Below are positions 56,642-64,000 of a stretch of 64,000 bases of DNA, piece by piece. Each line of letters starts with the position of its first letter. Position 1 is the stretch's first letter. Under the pieces are notes generated by a model. The model saw only the letters and a list, made by a program, of their open reading frames with translations, searched no databases and was not told the DNA's origin. The DNA comes from Mycolicibacterium flavescens (GTDB lineage: Bacteria; Actinomycetota; Actinomycetes; Mycobacteriales; Mycobacteriaceae), in contig NZ_MIHA01000002.1 in NCBI RefSeq assembly GCF_001722335.1, positions 310,001-374,000 of the forward strand, in the 5' to 3' direction. Position numbers and translations under genes: made by a program.

Positions 56642-57720
56642 AGCTGAGCGCAGAAGCCGGGCTGTGGTGCACGCGCGCACTCGACGCGCCGGCGCCGTTG
56701 GTGGCGGTGCTGGAGGTCAGCGGTGCGGTGCTGTCGTGGTTGGTGGACGACGCGGACGCCGAACCGCAGATCACGTTCACTGACGTTCGAGGAGCCGACT
56801 GGCTGTGGCGGGTGGTGGGCGAAACGGGGCACGCGACGGTCGCGACGGCGCTCAACGGCGGTCCTGCGGCCGGTGACCTCGAGATCGCCGGTGTTGATGT
56901 ACTGCCGGGTGCGCTGGACGCATTGCGGCGGTTGGCCGTCGGGCACTGGCTTCGGCGGTGGTGGCCGGCGAGTCACCGCGACGCGATCGCGGTGCTCGAC
57001 GCGGCGGTGCTGGACGGGGAGATCGCGGTGCTGACTGCGGGCGCCCAGGAATTCTTCGGCGACGACACGTTCGACTCGGATGTGACGCAGCTTCTGGAGC
57101 CGCATGCGGCCGCGCTCAGCTCGGCTGCGCTGCAGGGTGATCCGCGGATCGGTGAGCTGGCCGGGCGGTGCCGGGAGATCGCCGAGGACGTGGGCGTGGC
57201 GTGGGACGTTCCGGTGGCGGCGGTCCGGCGGGACGATTACGCATTGGCCGCGGGCGCGGATATCGGCCGCGGCGCAGATCATTTCGTCGCCTCCGGTGTC
57301 GCATCGATCAACTGGTCGGCGGTGCCTGCGGGCGTGTTCGATGCTGCCGAGAACACGGTGGCGTGGGCGGTCGAAGCGGACCGGGACACCGTGCAGGCGA
57401 TGGTGAGTGCGGACCTGCTCGGCGGAGGATCACCGAACGGTATCCCGGTGCGGCTGCGTGCGGGTGGGTTCGGCGGCAGCGGGTCGCTGTCCGCGGACGG
57501 TCGCTGCCGGTTCGCGATCACCGGGGCCGACGGGCAACCGGCTACCGATTCGCAAGGATGGAACCATGATTGGCGGGCTACGGCGGTGAGCGTCGGCGCG
57601 GAGGTCGAGGAGTCGGCGGAGATGCGGGAGCGGGTACGCGCGCTGGCGCGGTCGCGGTTGGACCGGCCCGGCGATGACGCCTTCCTGGCCGAGATTCTCG
57701 CCGCCGAGTCGGACTATTGA
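56638..57720 (+). CDS. Unrecognised protein in the CHAT cluster (360 aa)
   Basis: A 360-residue soluble, acidic protein with many Trp residues (VVGETG, LRRWWPASHRD) in the N-terminal half and a beta-rich, Gly-rich C-terminal half (RLRAGGFGGSGSLSADG, WNHDWRATAVSV). A short terminal helix DDAFLAEILAAESDY ends it. No known domain is apparent. ATG 56638 overlaps the previous stop as ATGA, so it is translationally coupled to the 433-residue protein. Its 3' end overlaps the convergent acidic-protein gene by 7 bases. It could be a partner or substrate of the CHAT protease, which is inference from context only. Confidence 0.7.
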   Translation: MKLSAEAGLWCTRALDAPAPLVAVLEVSGAVLSWLVDDADAEPQITFTDVRGADWLWRVVGETGHATVATALNGGPAAGDLEIAGVDVLPGALDALRRLAVGHWLRRWWPASHRDAIAVLDAAVLDGEIAVLTAGAQEFFGDDTFDSDVTQLLEPHAAALSSAALQGDPRIGELAGRCREIAEDVGVAWDVPVAAVRRDDYALAAGADIGRGADHFVASGVASINWSAVPAGVFDAAENTVAWAVEADRDTVQAMVSADLLGGGSPNGIPVRLRAGGFGGSGSLSADGRCRFAITGADGQPATDSQGWNHDWRATAVSVGAEVEESAEMRERVRALARSRLDRPGDDAFLAEILAAESDY

Positions 57721-58079
57721 GTATCGGACTGTTTGCGTAGCTGCTCGCGGATCTGGTCGAGGCGTTCGGCGGCCGCGCGCTGCCGCTCGTCGTACTGTTC
57801 GGCGACACTGCGGCCTTCCGGTGTCTCGGCGGCCAGTTCGGCTGATCCGATCGCGGTGCCGTACCGGGTTTCGATCTTCTCGCGCACCGACTCGAACGTC
57901 GGGACGCCGCCGGGGGTGTAGCCGGTGTCGACGGGCTCCACGGGTGCGGTGCTCTGGGGCGCCGGGTCGACGATCTCGGCCTCGACGGCAGGCTGTTCCG
58001 GCGCGGCTTCCTCAGGTGTCGCGTCCTCGAGCTTGGGTTGCTCAGGTGTGGCGTCCTCAGGCGCAGGTTCCTCAGGCAT
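57714..58079 (-). CDS. Small acidic protein with Pro/Glu repeats and a coiled coil
   Basis: A 121-residue protein. The first half is Pro/Glu/Ala-rich with imperfect repeats (EDATPEQPKLEDATPEEAAPEQP, shown in outline). The second half (EKIETRYGTAIGSAE...QYDERQRAAAERLDQIREQLRKQ) is a predicted coiled coil. No signal, membrane segment or known domain. ATG 58079 is chosen; 29 more codons are open upstream. It converges on the last gene of the CHAT cluster, overlapping by 7 bases. I do not recognise it. Confidence 0.6.
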   Translation of the reverse strand: MPEEPAPEDATPEQPKLEDATPEEAAPEQPAVEAEIVDPAPQSTAPVEPVDTGYTPGGVPTFESVREKIETRYGTAIGSAELAAETPEGRSVAEQYDERQRAAAERLDQIREQLRKQSDTQ

Positions 58080-58221
58080 GGGTTCACGGTACTCGTCAGC
58101 CCGCAGCCGTTCCGGCTGTTCTATTCCGAGCCGCCAGCGACGGCGCGGAAAACCATACGGGCACATGCCTCTAGCCCGGATGACCCCTTTCTCTGGTCAC
58201 CGGGTTGGAGGTCTGGGCCCG

Positions 58222-60048
58222 TCAGGCCGCGTGGCCGCCGGGTGGTGAGGGTCCGCCGGGATGGTCGGCGGGGTCAGGTGGTGGGGCAGTCGGTTCGGCG
58301 TCGCGATGGCGCCCGTCGGCGGACACGGCCGGTTCTGCGGCCACGCCCGGTTGGTCGATGGACTCGGCCGGTTCTGCGGCCGCGCCCGGTTGGTGGGTGG
58401 ACTCGGCCGGTTCCGCGGCCACTCCGGGTTCCTCGGCAAGGTCGGTCGGCGCCGGGCGCACCTCGGCATACCGGTCATCCCCGTCAGCGGACACGGCCGG
58501 TTCTGCGGCCACTCCGGGTTCATCGGCAGGGTCGGTCGGCGCTGGGCGCATCTCGGCATACCGGTCATCCCCGTCGACGGGATCTGCGCGGTCCGCGTCG
58601 GCGGCGCCTGCCGGGGGTGTGGTGGTGTCGGTTTGGAGGTGGCGGTTTCGTTTGGCCGCTTCGGCGGCCGGGTCGAAGGGTTCCTCGTCGTCGTCGGGGC
58701 GTAGGAGCAGTTCGGGGCGGTGGTGGTAGTTGAGGCGGGCCTGGCCGGTGTCCAGCGGGGGTGGGGGGAGCCATTCCACATCGTGGCGTTGGCTCATCCT
58801 CGTGGTCCAGCCGCCGTCGTTGTTGACGCTGCGGTTATCGGGCCCACAGGCCAGGCCGAGCTCATCGACGTTGGTTTGGCCGCCGTGGGTCCAGTCGTCG
58901 ATGACGTGATGAGCTTGGCACCCGTAAGCGCCGACGGTGCAGCCAGGTTTGGTGCAGCCCCCGTCGCGGGCGATCAGCATGATCCGCTGCGCGCGGCTGG
59001 CGACGCGCTTGGCGCGGTAGAGGTTCAGTGCTGAGCCGGTGGCCCGGTCGAACACCGCCAGATAGTGGCGAGCGTGAGCGGCCATGCGCACCACATCATC
59101 GATCGGCACCACGCTGCCCCCACCGGTGGTGCCGATCCCGGCACGCGATTCCAGATCCTGCAGGGTGGTGCGGATGATGACCGAGACCGGCAGCCCGTTG
59201 AGTTGGCCCAGATCCCCACTCATCAACGCGATCCGCCCGACGGCCAGCAGCGCGTCATGCTGGCGCTGGGACAGGCTGCGGTGATCGTTGTCGATCTGGG
59301 CCTGCGAGGGCGTGCCCGACACGCAGGGTTCCTCGTCGGCGGGGTTGCACATACCGGGAGCGGCGAACTTGGCGAACAACACCTCCCAAACCGCCCACGC
59401 TTCCGGGGTCATGGTGGCGCGCAGCTCGACCATCCCGTCGGCGCCCTGTTTGGACTTGGTCACGCTGCGTTTGCGGGCGCGTTCGGCCTCATCCGGGGCC
59501 GGGCCGTCCTGATCCATCAGAAACAACCGCAACGTGGCGGTGTCTTGCACCGCGCTGGGTCCGGCGGTGGCCGCACAACGCACCAGATCCAGTTCCAAGC
59601 TCTCGCGGGTCGCGGTGTCGACAAACCCGGGCACCTTGTTCATCGCCTTGCGGATGATGTCCACATGCTCGGCGGTGATCAACCCATGGGCCTGAGCCGC
59701 CGCGGTGGCCGGCAGACGCGGCGCCAGCGCCTGCCCAGACAATGCTTGGCGCGGGGCCAGCAGCTCAGCCTCGGTCAGGCGCCGGTTGGCCTCACTGGTC
59801 GAGATGCGCCACCGCACCGACAACACTTCCCGCCACGATTTGGCGCCCATCTGCGCCGGGGTGGTCTCGGTCTGCAGGCGCGCCAACGCGCGGTGCCCGA
59901 TCGCGGGCAGGCGGCACTTCACCGTTTCCAGCTCATCGAGAACGGCGATCAGTTCCGGGGCGGTCGACAGGTCGAAATCGCAGGCCGCCAACCGGTCAAC
60001 CGCGGCGCGCAACCCGGCCATCGCGTCCTGCGACTCCGTCCCCGACAT
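58222..60048 (-). CDS. 13E12 repeat family protein (DUF222 and HNH endonuclease domains)
   Basis: A 608-residue member of the mycobacterial 13E12 family. Residues about 1-330 form DUF222 (AVDRLAACDFDLSTAPELIAVLDEL; WREVLSVRWRISTSEANRRL), and an HNH nuclease-type zinc site follows: CTKPGCTVGAYGCQAHHVIDDW and LACGPDNRSVNNDGGW; the last metal His of many HNH proteins is Asn here, as common in the family. The C-terminal 150 residues are acidic tandem repeats. ATG 60048 is preferred over 60063 because the LexA-type box covers the latter. The family is damage-inducible in M. tuberculosis; its function is not known. Confidence 0.88.
   Translation of the reverse strand: MSGTESQDAMAGLRAAVDRLAACDFDLSTAPELIAVLDELETVKCRLPAIGHRALARLQTETTPAQMGAKSWREVLSVRWRISTSEANRRLTEAELLAPRQALSGQALAPRLPATAAAQAHGLITAEHVDIIRKAMNKVPGFVDTATRESLELDLVRCAATAGPSAVQDTATLRLFLMDQDGPAPDEAERARKRSVTKSKQGADGMVELRATMTPEAWAVWEVLFAKFAAPGMCNPADEEPCVSGTPSQAQIDNDHRSLSQRQHDALLAVGRIALMSGDLGQLNGLPVSVIIRTTLQDLESRAGIGTTGGGSVVPIDDVVRMAAHARHYLAVFDRATGSALNLYRAKRVASRAQRIMLIARDGGCTKPGCTVGAYGCQAHHVIDDWTHGGQTNVDELGLACGPDNRSVNNDGGWTTRMSQRHDVEWLPPPPLDTGQARLNYHHRPELLLRPDDDEEPFDPAAEAAKRNRHLQTDTTTPPAGAADADRADPVDGDDRYAEMRPAPTDPADEPGVAAEPAVSADGDDRYAEVRPAPTDLAEEPGVAAEPAESTHQPGAAAEPAESIDQPGVAAEPAVSADGRHRDAEPTAPPPDPADHPGGPSPPGGHAA
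58326..58583 (-). repeat. In-frame tandem repeats in the 13E12 gene tail
   Basis: The segment CGGCCGGTTCTGCGGCC recurs at 58326, 58365, 58404 (one change) and 58494. The first spacings are 39 bases (13 codons, unit EPAESxxQPGxAA) and the last is 90 bases (30 codons, unit with GDDRYAExRPAPTD). Both periods are multiples of three, so copy number changes would keep the frame. Confidence 0.85.
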
Positions 60049-60051
60049 ACT

Positions 60052-60067
60052 TCGAACATACATTCGA
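60052..60067 (-). promoter_or_regulatory. LexA (SOS) box of the 13E12 gene
   Basis: TCGAAC-ATAC-ATTCGA matches the mycobacterial SOS box TCGAAC-N4-GTTCGA with one change. It ends 3 bases before the ATG at 60048. Several 13E12 genes in M. tuberculosis are known LexA targets. Confidence 0.7.
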
Positions 60068-60160
60068 GGTCTGACAAGTGGGGTGGAAGCGGCGCGAGGC
60101 TGTGGATCAACTCCCACTTGGGGATAAACCCCGGCCCTCGAAAGGTTGAGACGAGTGCTG

Positions 60161-63100
60161 TCAGCGCGGTTTGGCCAACGGGAACGGCAGCGTCTCGCGG
60201 ATGCTGCGGCCGGTGATCAGCATGACGACGCGATCGACGCCCATGCCCAGCCCGCCCGTCGGCGGCATCGCGTACTCCATCGCCTGCAGGAAATCCTCGT
60301 CCAGTTCCATCGCCTCCGGGTCACCGCCGGCCGCAAGCAGCGACTGTTCCTGTAACCGACGGCGCTGCTCGACCGGATCGGTCAATTCGCTGTAGGCGGT
60401 CCCGAGTTCGACGCCCCAGGCCACCAGGTCCCAGCGTTCGGCGACGCCGGGGATGCTGCGGTGCGGCCGCGTCAGTGGCGACACCGACGTCGGGAAGTCC
60501 TTGTAGAACGTCGGTTCCTCGGTGCGGTCCTCGACAAGCCGCTCGTACAGTTCGAGCACCACCGCCCCGGTGTCCCAGTGGTTCAGATAGGGGATGCCGG
60601 CGGCGTCGCACAGCCTGCGCAACGCCGGAAGCTCGGTCTCGGGGCCGATCTGCTCGCCCAGCGCCTCGGACACCGCGCCGTGCACGGTCTTGACCGTCCA
60701 CTGCCCGGAAATGTCGACCGGTTCGAGCGTGCCGTCGTCGCGCGGACGCAGGAACACGTGCGCGCCGTTGGCGGCCTGCGCCGCATTCTGAATCAACTCG
60801 CGGCAGCCGTCGATCCACACGTGGTAGTCCGCGTGGGCCTGGTAGGCCTCCAGCAGCGTGAACTCCGGGTTGTGGCTGAAATCGACGCCCTCGTTGCGGA
60901 ACGCGCGGCCGAGCTCGAAAACCCGCTCCACCCCGCCGACACAGAGTCGCTTGAGGTACAGCTCGGGGGCGATCCGCAGGTACAGGTCGAGATCGTAGGC
61001 GTTGATGTGGGTGAGGAACGGCCGTGCGTTGGCGCCGCCGTGGATCTGCTGCAGTATCGGCGTTTCGACCTCGAGAAAACCCTTGCCCACCAACGTTTCC
61101 CGGATGGCGTGCAGGACACCGCTGCGCGCCCTGATCAGGTCACGGGCATCGGTGTTGATCGCCAGGTCGACGTAGCGGGCGCGCACCCGCGCCTCCTGAT
61201 CGGTCAACCCCTTCCACTTGTCCGGCAGCGGGCGCAGGCACTTGCCGATCAGCCGCCAGCTCCGCACCAGCAGCGATCGGGTGCCTTTCTTGCTGTAGCC
61301 CATCGTGCCGGACACCTCGATCAGGTCACCGAGGTCGATGGCGCGTGTGAAATCGGCCGTCGTCCCGGAATCGAGCACCGAATTGTCCAGCAGCAGTTGC
61401 ACATCGCCCGACCAGTCGCGCAGCTGCGCGAACAGCACCCCGCCGTAGTCCCGGTTGCGCAGCACCCGGCCGGCAACCGTCACCGGTACGTCGTCGCCGG
61501 CCTCGACGGCCTGCGCGACGGTGTGTGACGGCGGCCTGCCCACCGGGTAGGCATCGATCCCGTTGTCCTGCAGGGCCTTCAATTTGGCCATTCGTACCCG
61601 GACCTGCTCGGGCAGGCGGGTTTCCTCCTCGTCGGGCAGATCGGCCTGCAACCCCGCCATGTCGGGCGCGGTACCGTCGTGGTGCAGCACACCGCTGTCG
61701 ATCAGGTTCTGCGGCACCGCGCTGTGATGGCCAGTGTGGGGCTGCTGATGACGCCGCGAGAACGGCAGCACCAGAAACCCTTCGGCGATCACGGAGGCCA
61801 CCCCGACGCGCGGCACCAGGCGGGCATCCTCGTAGCAGGCGTAGCGCGGCACCCACTCCGGCTGGTACTTCATGTTCGAGCGGTACAGCGTCTCGAGCTG
61901 CCACCACCGGGAGAAGAACACCAGCAGGCTGCGCCACACCCGCGCCACCGGACCGGCCCCCAACTGGGCGCCCTGCTCGAACGCCGACCGGAACATCGCG
62001 AAGTTCAACGAGATTCGCGTGACACCGATGTCCTCGGCCTGCATGCACAGCTCGCTGACCATCAGCTCGATGGTGCCGTTCGGCGACTGCGGCGAGCGGC
62101 GCATCAAATCGAGAGAGACGCCGTTGGTGCCCCACGGCACCAGCGACAGCATCGCCACCACCTGGCCGTCCGAGTCCTGAACCGCCTCGACCAGAAGACA
62201 ATCCCCGTCGGCCGGGTCACCGAGACGACCGAGCGCCATCGAGAAGCCGCGTTCGTCGTCGGTGTCGCGCCACGCCTCGGCGCGCGCGATCACCTCGGCC
62301 ATCTCCTCGGCGCTCAACTCGCGGTGCCTGCGGATCCGCGCCGCCGCCCCCGCGCGCCGGGCCCGCGTCACGGCCTGGCGGACCGCCCGCATGTCCGGAC
62401 CGGACAGGCGGAACGTGTCCGGATGCAGAATGGCCTCGTCGCCGAGCTGCAGCGCGTTCAGTCCGGCCTCCCGAAACGCTTGCGCCCCTGCCGAACTCGC
62501 GCCCATCACACCCGGCGCCCAGCCGTAGGCCTGACACAGCGCCAGCCACGCCTCGATTGCGGCGGCCCACGCCTTCGGATCCCCGACGGGGTCACCGCTG
62601 GCCAGGCAGACGCCTACCTCCACCCGGTAGGTGATCGCGGCACGGCCGTTGGGCGCGAACACGACCGCCTTGTCGCGGCGGGTGGCGAAGTAGCCGAGCG
62701 AGTCGTTCTTGCCGAACAGTTCCAGCAGACCGCGGATCGCCGACTCGTCCTCGCCGGTGAGCGCGTTCTCGGCGCGCTGAGACTGGAACAGCACGACGGC
62801 CGCGACCATCAGCGCCAGCGCCCCGAACAGCCCGAGCAACGCGTTGACCAGTACGTGCGGATGCCCGGAGAAGTTCGACGCGTCCGCGCCGGCGAACGCG
62901 CCGACCCGGTTCAGTGCGTAGAAGAACCGGTCGCCGCGGGCCAGCGAGCCGGGAAACAGTTCCAGCAGGCCCCAACCGATCAGCGTGCCGACCGTCATCC
63001 CGGCCACCAGCACGACGGCGGCTTTGAGCAGCGCGCCGCGGCGTACTTTCGCCCAGAACTCGCCGCGGGCCAGCAGCAGGAACAGGATGGCCGCCAGATG

Positions 63101-63487
63101 GAAGGCAAGGCCGATCACCTCGCCGAGCTCTTCGCCCACCGTCTCCTCGCCGCTGACCAGCCCGGCGATGTTCCAGCCGGCGGCGCCGACCATGTAGCCG
63201 ATCAGGATCCACCACGCGATGCGTTTGCGGGCGGCGAGCGCGGCGGCCAGCAGCGCCAGCACGAATGCCCACGCGAAGCTGGTGTCGGGGAAGTTGAAGA
63301 TGTAGTCGTTGACGAACTCGCGCGGAACCCGGATGACCGCCCGGACGAACGGCGAGACGCTGGCGAGCAGCGACAGTGTGGCGATGACGCCGACCGTCCA
63401 GCCGGCCGCGGCGGGAACCCACCATGCGTATCGGGAGGACGTGCCGTGGGGTACCGGAGTCCGAGCGGTCGGGCTGCTGACGGTCAT
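60161..63487 (-). CDS. lysX: Bifunctional lysyl-tRNA synthetase/lysylphosphatidylglycerol synthase LysX
   Basis: A 1108-residue membrane protein that charges tRNA with lysine and moves lysine to phosphatidylglycerol, giving resistance to cationic peptides. The order is: about seven membrane helices (residues 20-230), an MprF-type DUF2156 transferase domain (about 240-590; [23 protein letters not shown] outlined), a linker, an OB-fold tRNA-binding domain ([29 protein letters not shown]), and a class II LysRS core ([57 protein letters not shown]; terminal [17 protein letters not shown]). Orthologue of Rv1640c. ATG at 63487. Confidence 0.97.
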   Translation of the reverse strand: MTVSSPTARTPVPHGTSSRYAWWVPAAAGWTVGVIATLSLLASVSPFVRAVIRVPREFVNDYIFNFPDTSFAWAFVLALLAAALAARKRIAWWILIGYMVGAAGWNIAGLVSGEETVGEELGEVIGLAFHLAAILFLLLARGEFWAKVRRGALLKAAVVLVAGMTVGTLIGWGLLELFPGSLARGDRFFYALNRVGAFAGADASNFSGHPHVLVNALLGLFGALALMVAAVVLFQSQRAENALTGEDESAIRGLLELFGKNDSLGYFATRRDKAVVFAPNGRAAITYRVEVGVCLASGDPVGDPKAWAAAIEAWLALCQAYGWAPGVMGASSAGAQAFREAGLNALQLGDEAILHPDTFRLSGPDMRAVRQAVTRARRAGAAARIRRHRELSAEEMAEVIARAEAWRDTDDERGFSMALGRLGDPADGDCLLVEAVQDSDGQVVAMLSLVPWGTNGVSLDLMRRSPQSPNGTIELMVSELCMQAEDIGVTRISLNFAMFRSAFEQGAQLGAGPVARVWRSLLVFFSRWWQLETLYRSNMKYQPEWVPRYACYEDARLVPRVGVASVIAEGFLVLPFSRRHQQPHTGHHSAVPQNLIDSGVLHHDGTAPDMAGLQADLPDEEETRLPEQVRVRMAKLKALQDNGIDAYPVGRPPSHTVAQAVEAGDDVPVTVAGRVLRNRDYGGVLFAQLRDWSGDVQLLLDNSVLDSGTTADFTRAIDLGDLIEVSGTMGYSKKGTRSLLVRSWRLIGKCLRPLPDKWKGLTDQEARVRARYVDLAINTDARDLIRARSGVLHAIRETLVGKGFLEVETPILQQIHGGANARPFLTHINAYDLDLYLRIAPELYLKRLCVGGVERVFELGRAFRNEGVDFSHNPEFTLLEAYQAHADYHVWIDGCRELIQNAAQAANGAHVFLRPRDDGTLEPVDISGQWTVKTVHGAVSEALGEQIGPETELPALRRLCDAAGIPYLNHWDTGAVVLELYERLVEDRTEEPTFYKDFPTSVSPLTRPHRSIPGVAERWDLVAWGVELGTAYSELTDPVEQRRRLQEQSLLAAGGDPEAMELDEDFLQAMEYAMPPTGGLGMGVDRVVMLITGRSIRETLPFPLAKPR

Positions 63488-63546
63488 AGGCCGCGAGGAT
63501 ATTCGCTCGAGCGGTCAATTTGGTGCGATGACCCGCGGAAATCGGT

Positions 63547-63882
63547 TTACCAGACGGGGCCGGTGAGTTTCTCGCCGGGACCGTGGCCCGGCTCGTCGGG
63601 GGCGGCGCTGGCTTCCCGGAACGCCAGCTGCAGGGTCTTGAGTCCGTCGCGCACCGGGCCGGCGTGCGGGCCGAGGTACTCCGCGGACGCGGTCACCAGC
63701 CCGGCCAGCGCGGTGATCAGGCGGCGCGCCTCGTCGAGGTCGCGGTGCGGGCTGTCCTCCGGGTTCTCCGCCGACAGGCCGAGCTTCTCCGCCGCCGCGC
63801 TCATCAGCATCACCGCCGACCGCGTGATCACTTCGACGGCCGGGATGTCGGCCAGCTCGCGGATGTTAGGAGTATCGGTCAT
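63547..63882 (-). CDS. DUF1844 family protein
   Basis: A 111-residue acidic, helical protein. The DUF1844 pattern is seen in IPAVEVITRSAVMLMSAAAEKLGL and HRDLDEARRLITALAGLVTAS. The family is conserved next to infC in many actinobacteria but has no known function. ATG 63882 is preceded by AGCAGG; 23 codons upstream are open but run through the divergent infC promoter. The C-terminal tail is Pro/Gly/Glu-rich. It is followed by lysX after 59 bases on the same strand. Confidence 0.85.
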   Translation of the reverse strand: MTDTPNIRELADIPAVEVITRSAVMLMSAAAEKLGLSAENPEDSPHRDLDEARRLITALAGLVTASAEYLGPHAGPVRDGLKTLQLAFREASAAPDEPGHGPGEKLTGPVW

Positions 63883-63885
63883 GCC

Positions 63886-64000
63886 TGCTAGACTGGCATG
63901 CGCGACCGTCCCGGCATCCGCCAGGGACAGCAAGTGGAGTCCCACTCCCACCGTTGGCCACAGGATTCGTCCGCAGGCTCAGCGGTCCGGTCACAGGCAT
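63886..64000 (+). promoter_or_regulatory. infC promoter and leader, continuing beyond the window
   Basis: TGC-TAGACT (63886-63894) is an extended -10 element pointing right, with the start expected near 63901. The remaining 100 bases to the window edge carry no gene and include GTGGAGT (63934-63940) able to pair with ACTCCCAC just downstream, with one bulge. In mycobacteria infC (translation factor IF-3) with rpmI and rplT follows DUF1844, so this is very likely its long regulatory leader. infC itself is not in the window. Confidence 0.55.

Noticed and set aside
52373..57720. Interpretation of the CHAT cluster as a type III-E CRISPR or gasdermin system.
   Set aside because: No repeat array, cas gene or gasdermin-like pore protein is visible; only the protease architecture is similar.

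Overview
The window is about 67% GC, uses many GTG starts, has tightly overlapping operons and carries typical mycobacterial families (LpqH, DUF732, LysX, 13E12/DUF222, UdgX, ANTAR regulator PdtaR). The order cydB-cydA-(DUF308)-cya-pdtaR-thiolase-like-DUF35-polA-rpsA-coaE-DUF402-uvrB-MFS-USP-MBL-uvrA ... lysX-(infC) follows the M. tuberculosis Rv1622c-Rv1641 backbone as I remember it. Extra blocks absent from that backbone point to an environmental, rapidly growing Mycolicibacterium-type species. No insertion sequence, prophage or CRISPR array was seen.

Layout. 1-2.4 kb: cytochrome bd oxidase genes with a candidate CRP site, and a DUF308 membrane protein. 2.7-10.3 kb: DUF732 protein, a polar amino-acid ABC transporter, a two-component pair, a DUF2339 membrane protein, Dps under a palindromic operator, and an SRPBCC protein. 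10.3-15.2 kb: membrane adenylate cyclase, a 0.7 kb non-coding stretch, a large exported GH-A glycosidase-like protein, an unusual 74-nt tRNA-Leu(CAA), and pdtaR. 15.4-20.5 kb: a complete branched-chain amino-acid (Liv-type) ABC operon. 20.5-23 kb: leftward DUF167, TIGR02206-like, thiolase-like and DUF35 genes. 23-36 kb: the conserved core (polA, rpsA, coaE, uvrB), with a Zur-type box before an AztD-like zinc chaperone and a DosR box before a RafH-like ribosome-hibernation factor. 36-46 kb: MFS pump, tRNA-Cys, P450/TetR pair, udgX, a universal stress protein, an Lnt-like protein lacking its catalytic Cys, class I aldolase, an SDR and an MBL hydrolase. 46-49 kb: uvrA. 49-60 kb: an accessory segment between uvrA and lysX with a P450, an AlkZ-like protein, an LpqH-family lipoprotein, a TPR/CHAT-protease cluster with two unrecognised downstream proteins and a tiny antisense membrane protein, and an SOS-boxed 13E12 HNH gene. 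60-64 kb: lysX, a DUF1844 gene and the start of the infC leader.

How the parts fit. Three DNA-repair genes (polA, uvrB, uvrA) each carry a PafBC-type (RecA-independent) damage promoter, the 13E12 gene carries a LexA box, and udgX adds uracil processing, so DNA repair is a strong theme. A cAMP theme links the cyclase, the candidate CRP site at cydA and the Rv1636-type stress protein. The most promising undescribed system is the 52.4-57.7 kb cluster: a TPR protein translationally coupled to an apparently active CHAT cysteine protease, followed by two coupled genes of no family I recognise, resembling a split TPR-CHAT protease with candidate substrates.
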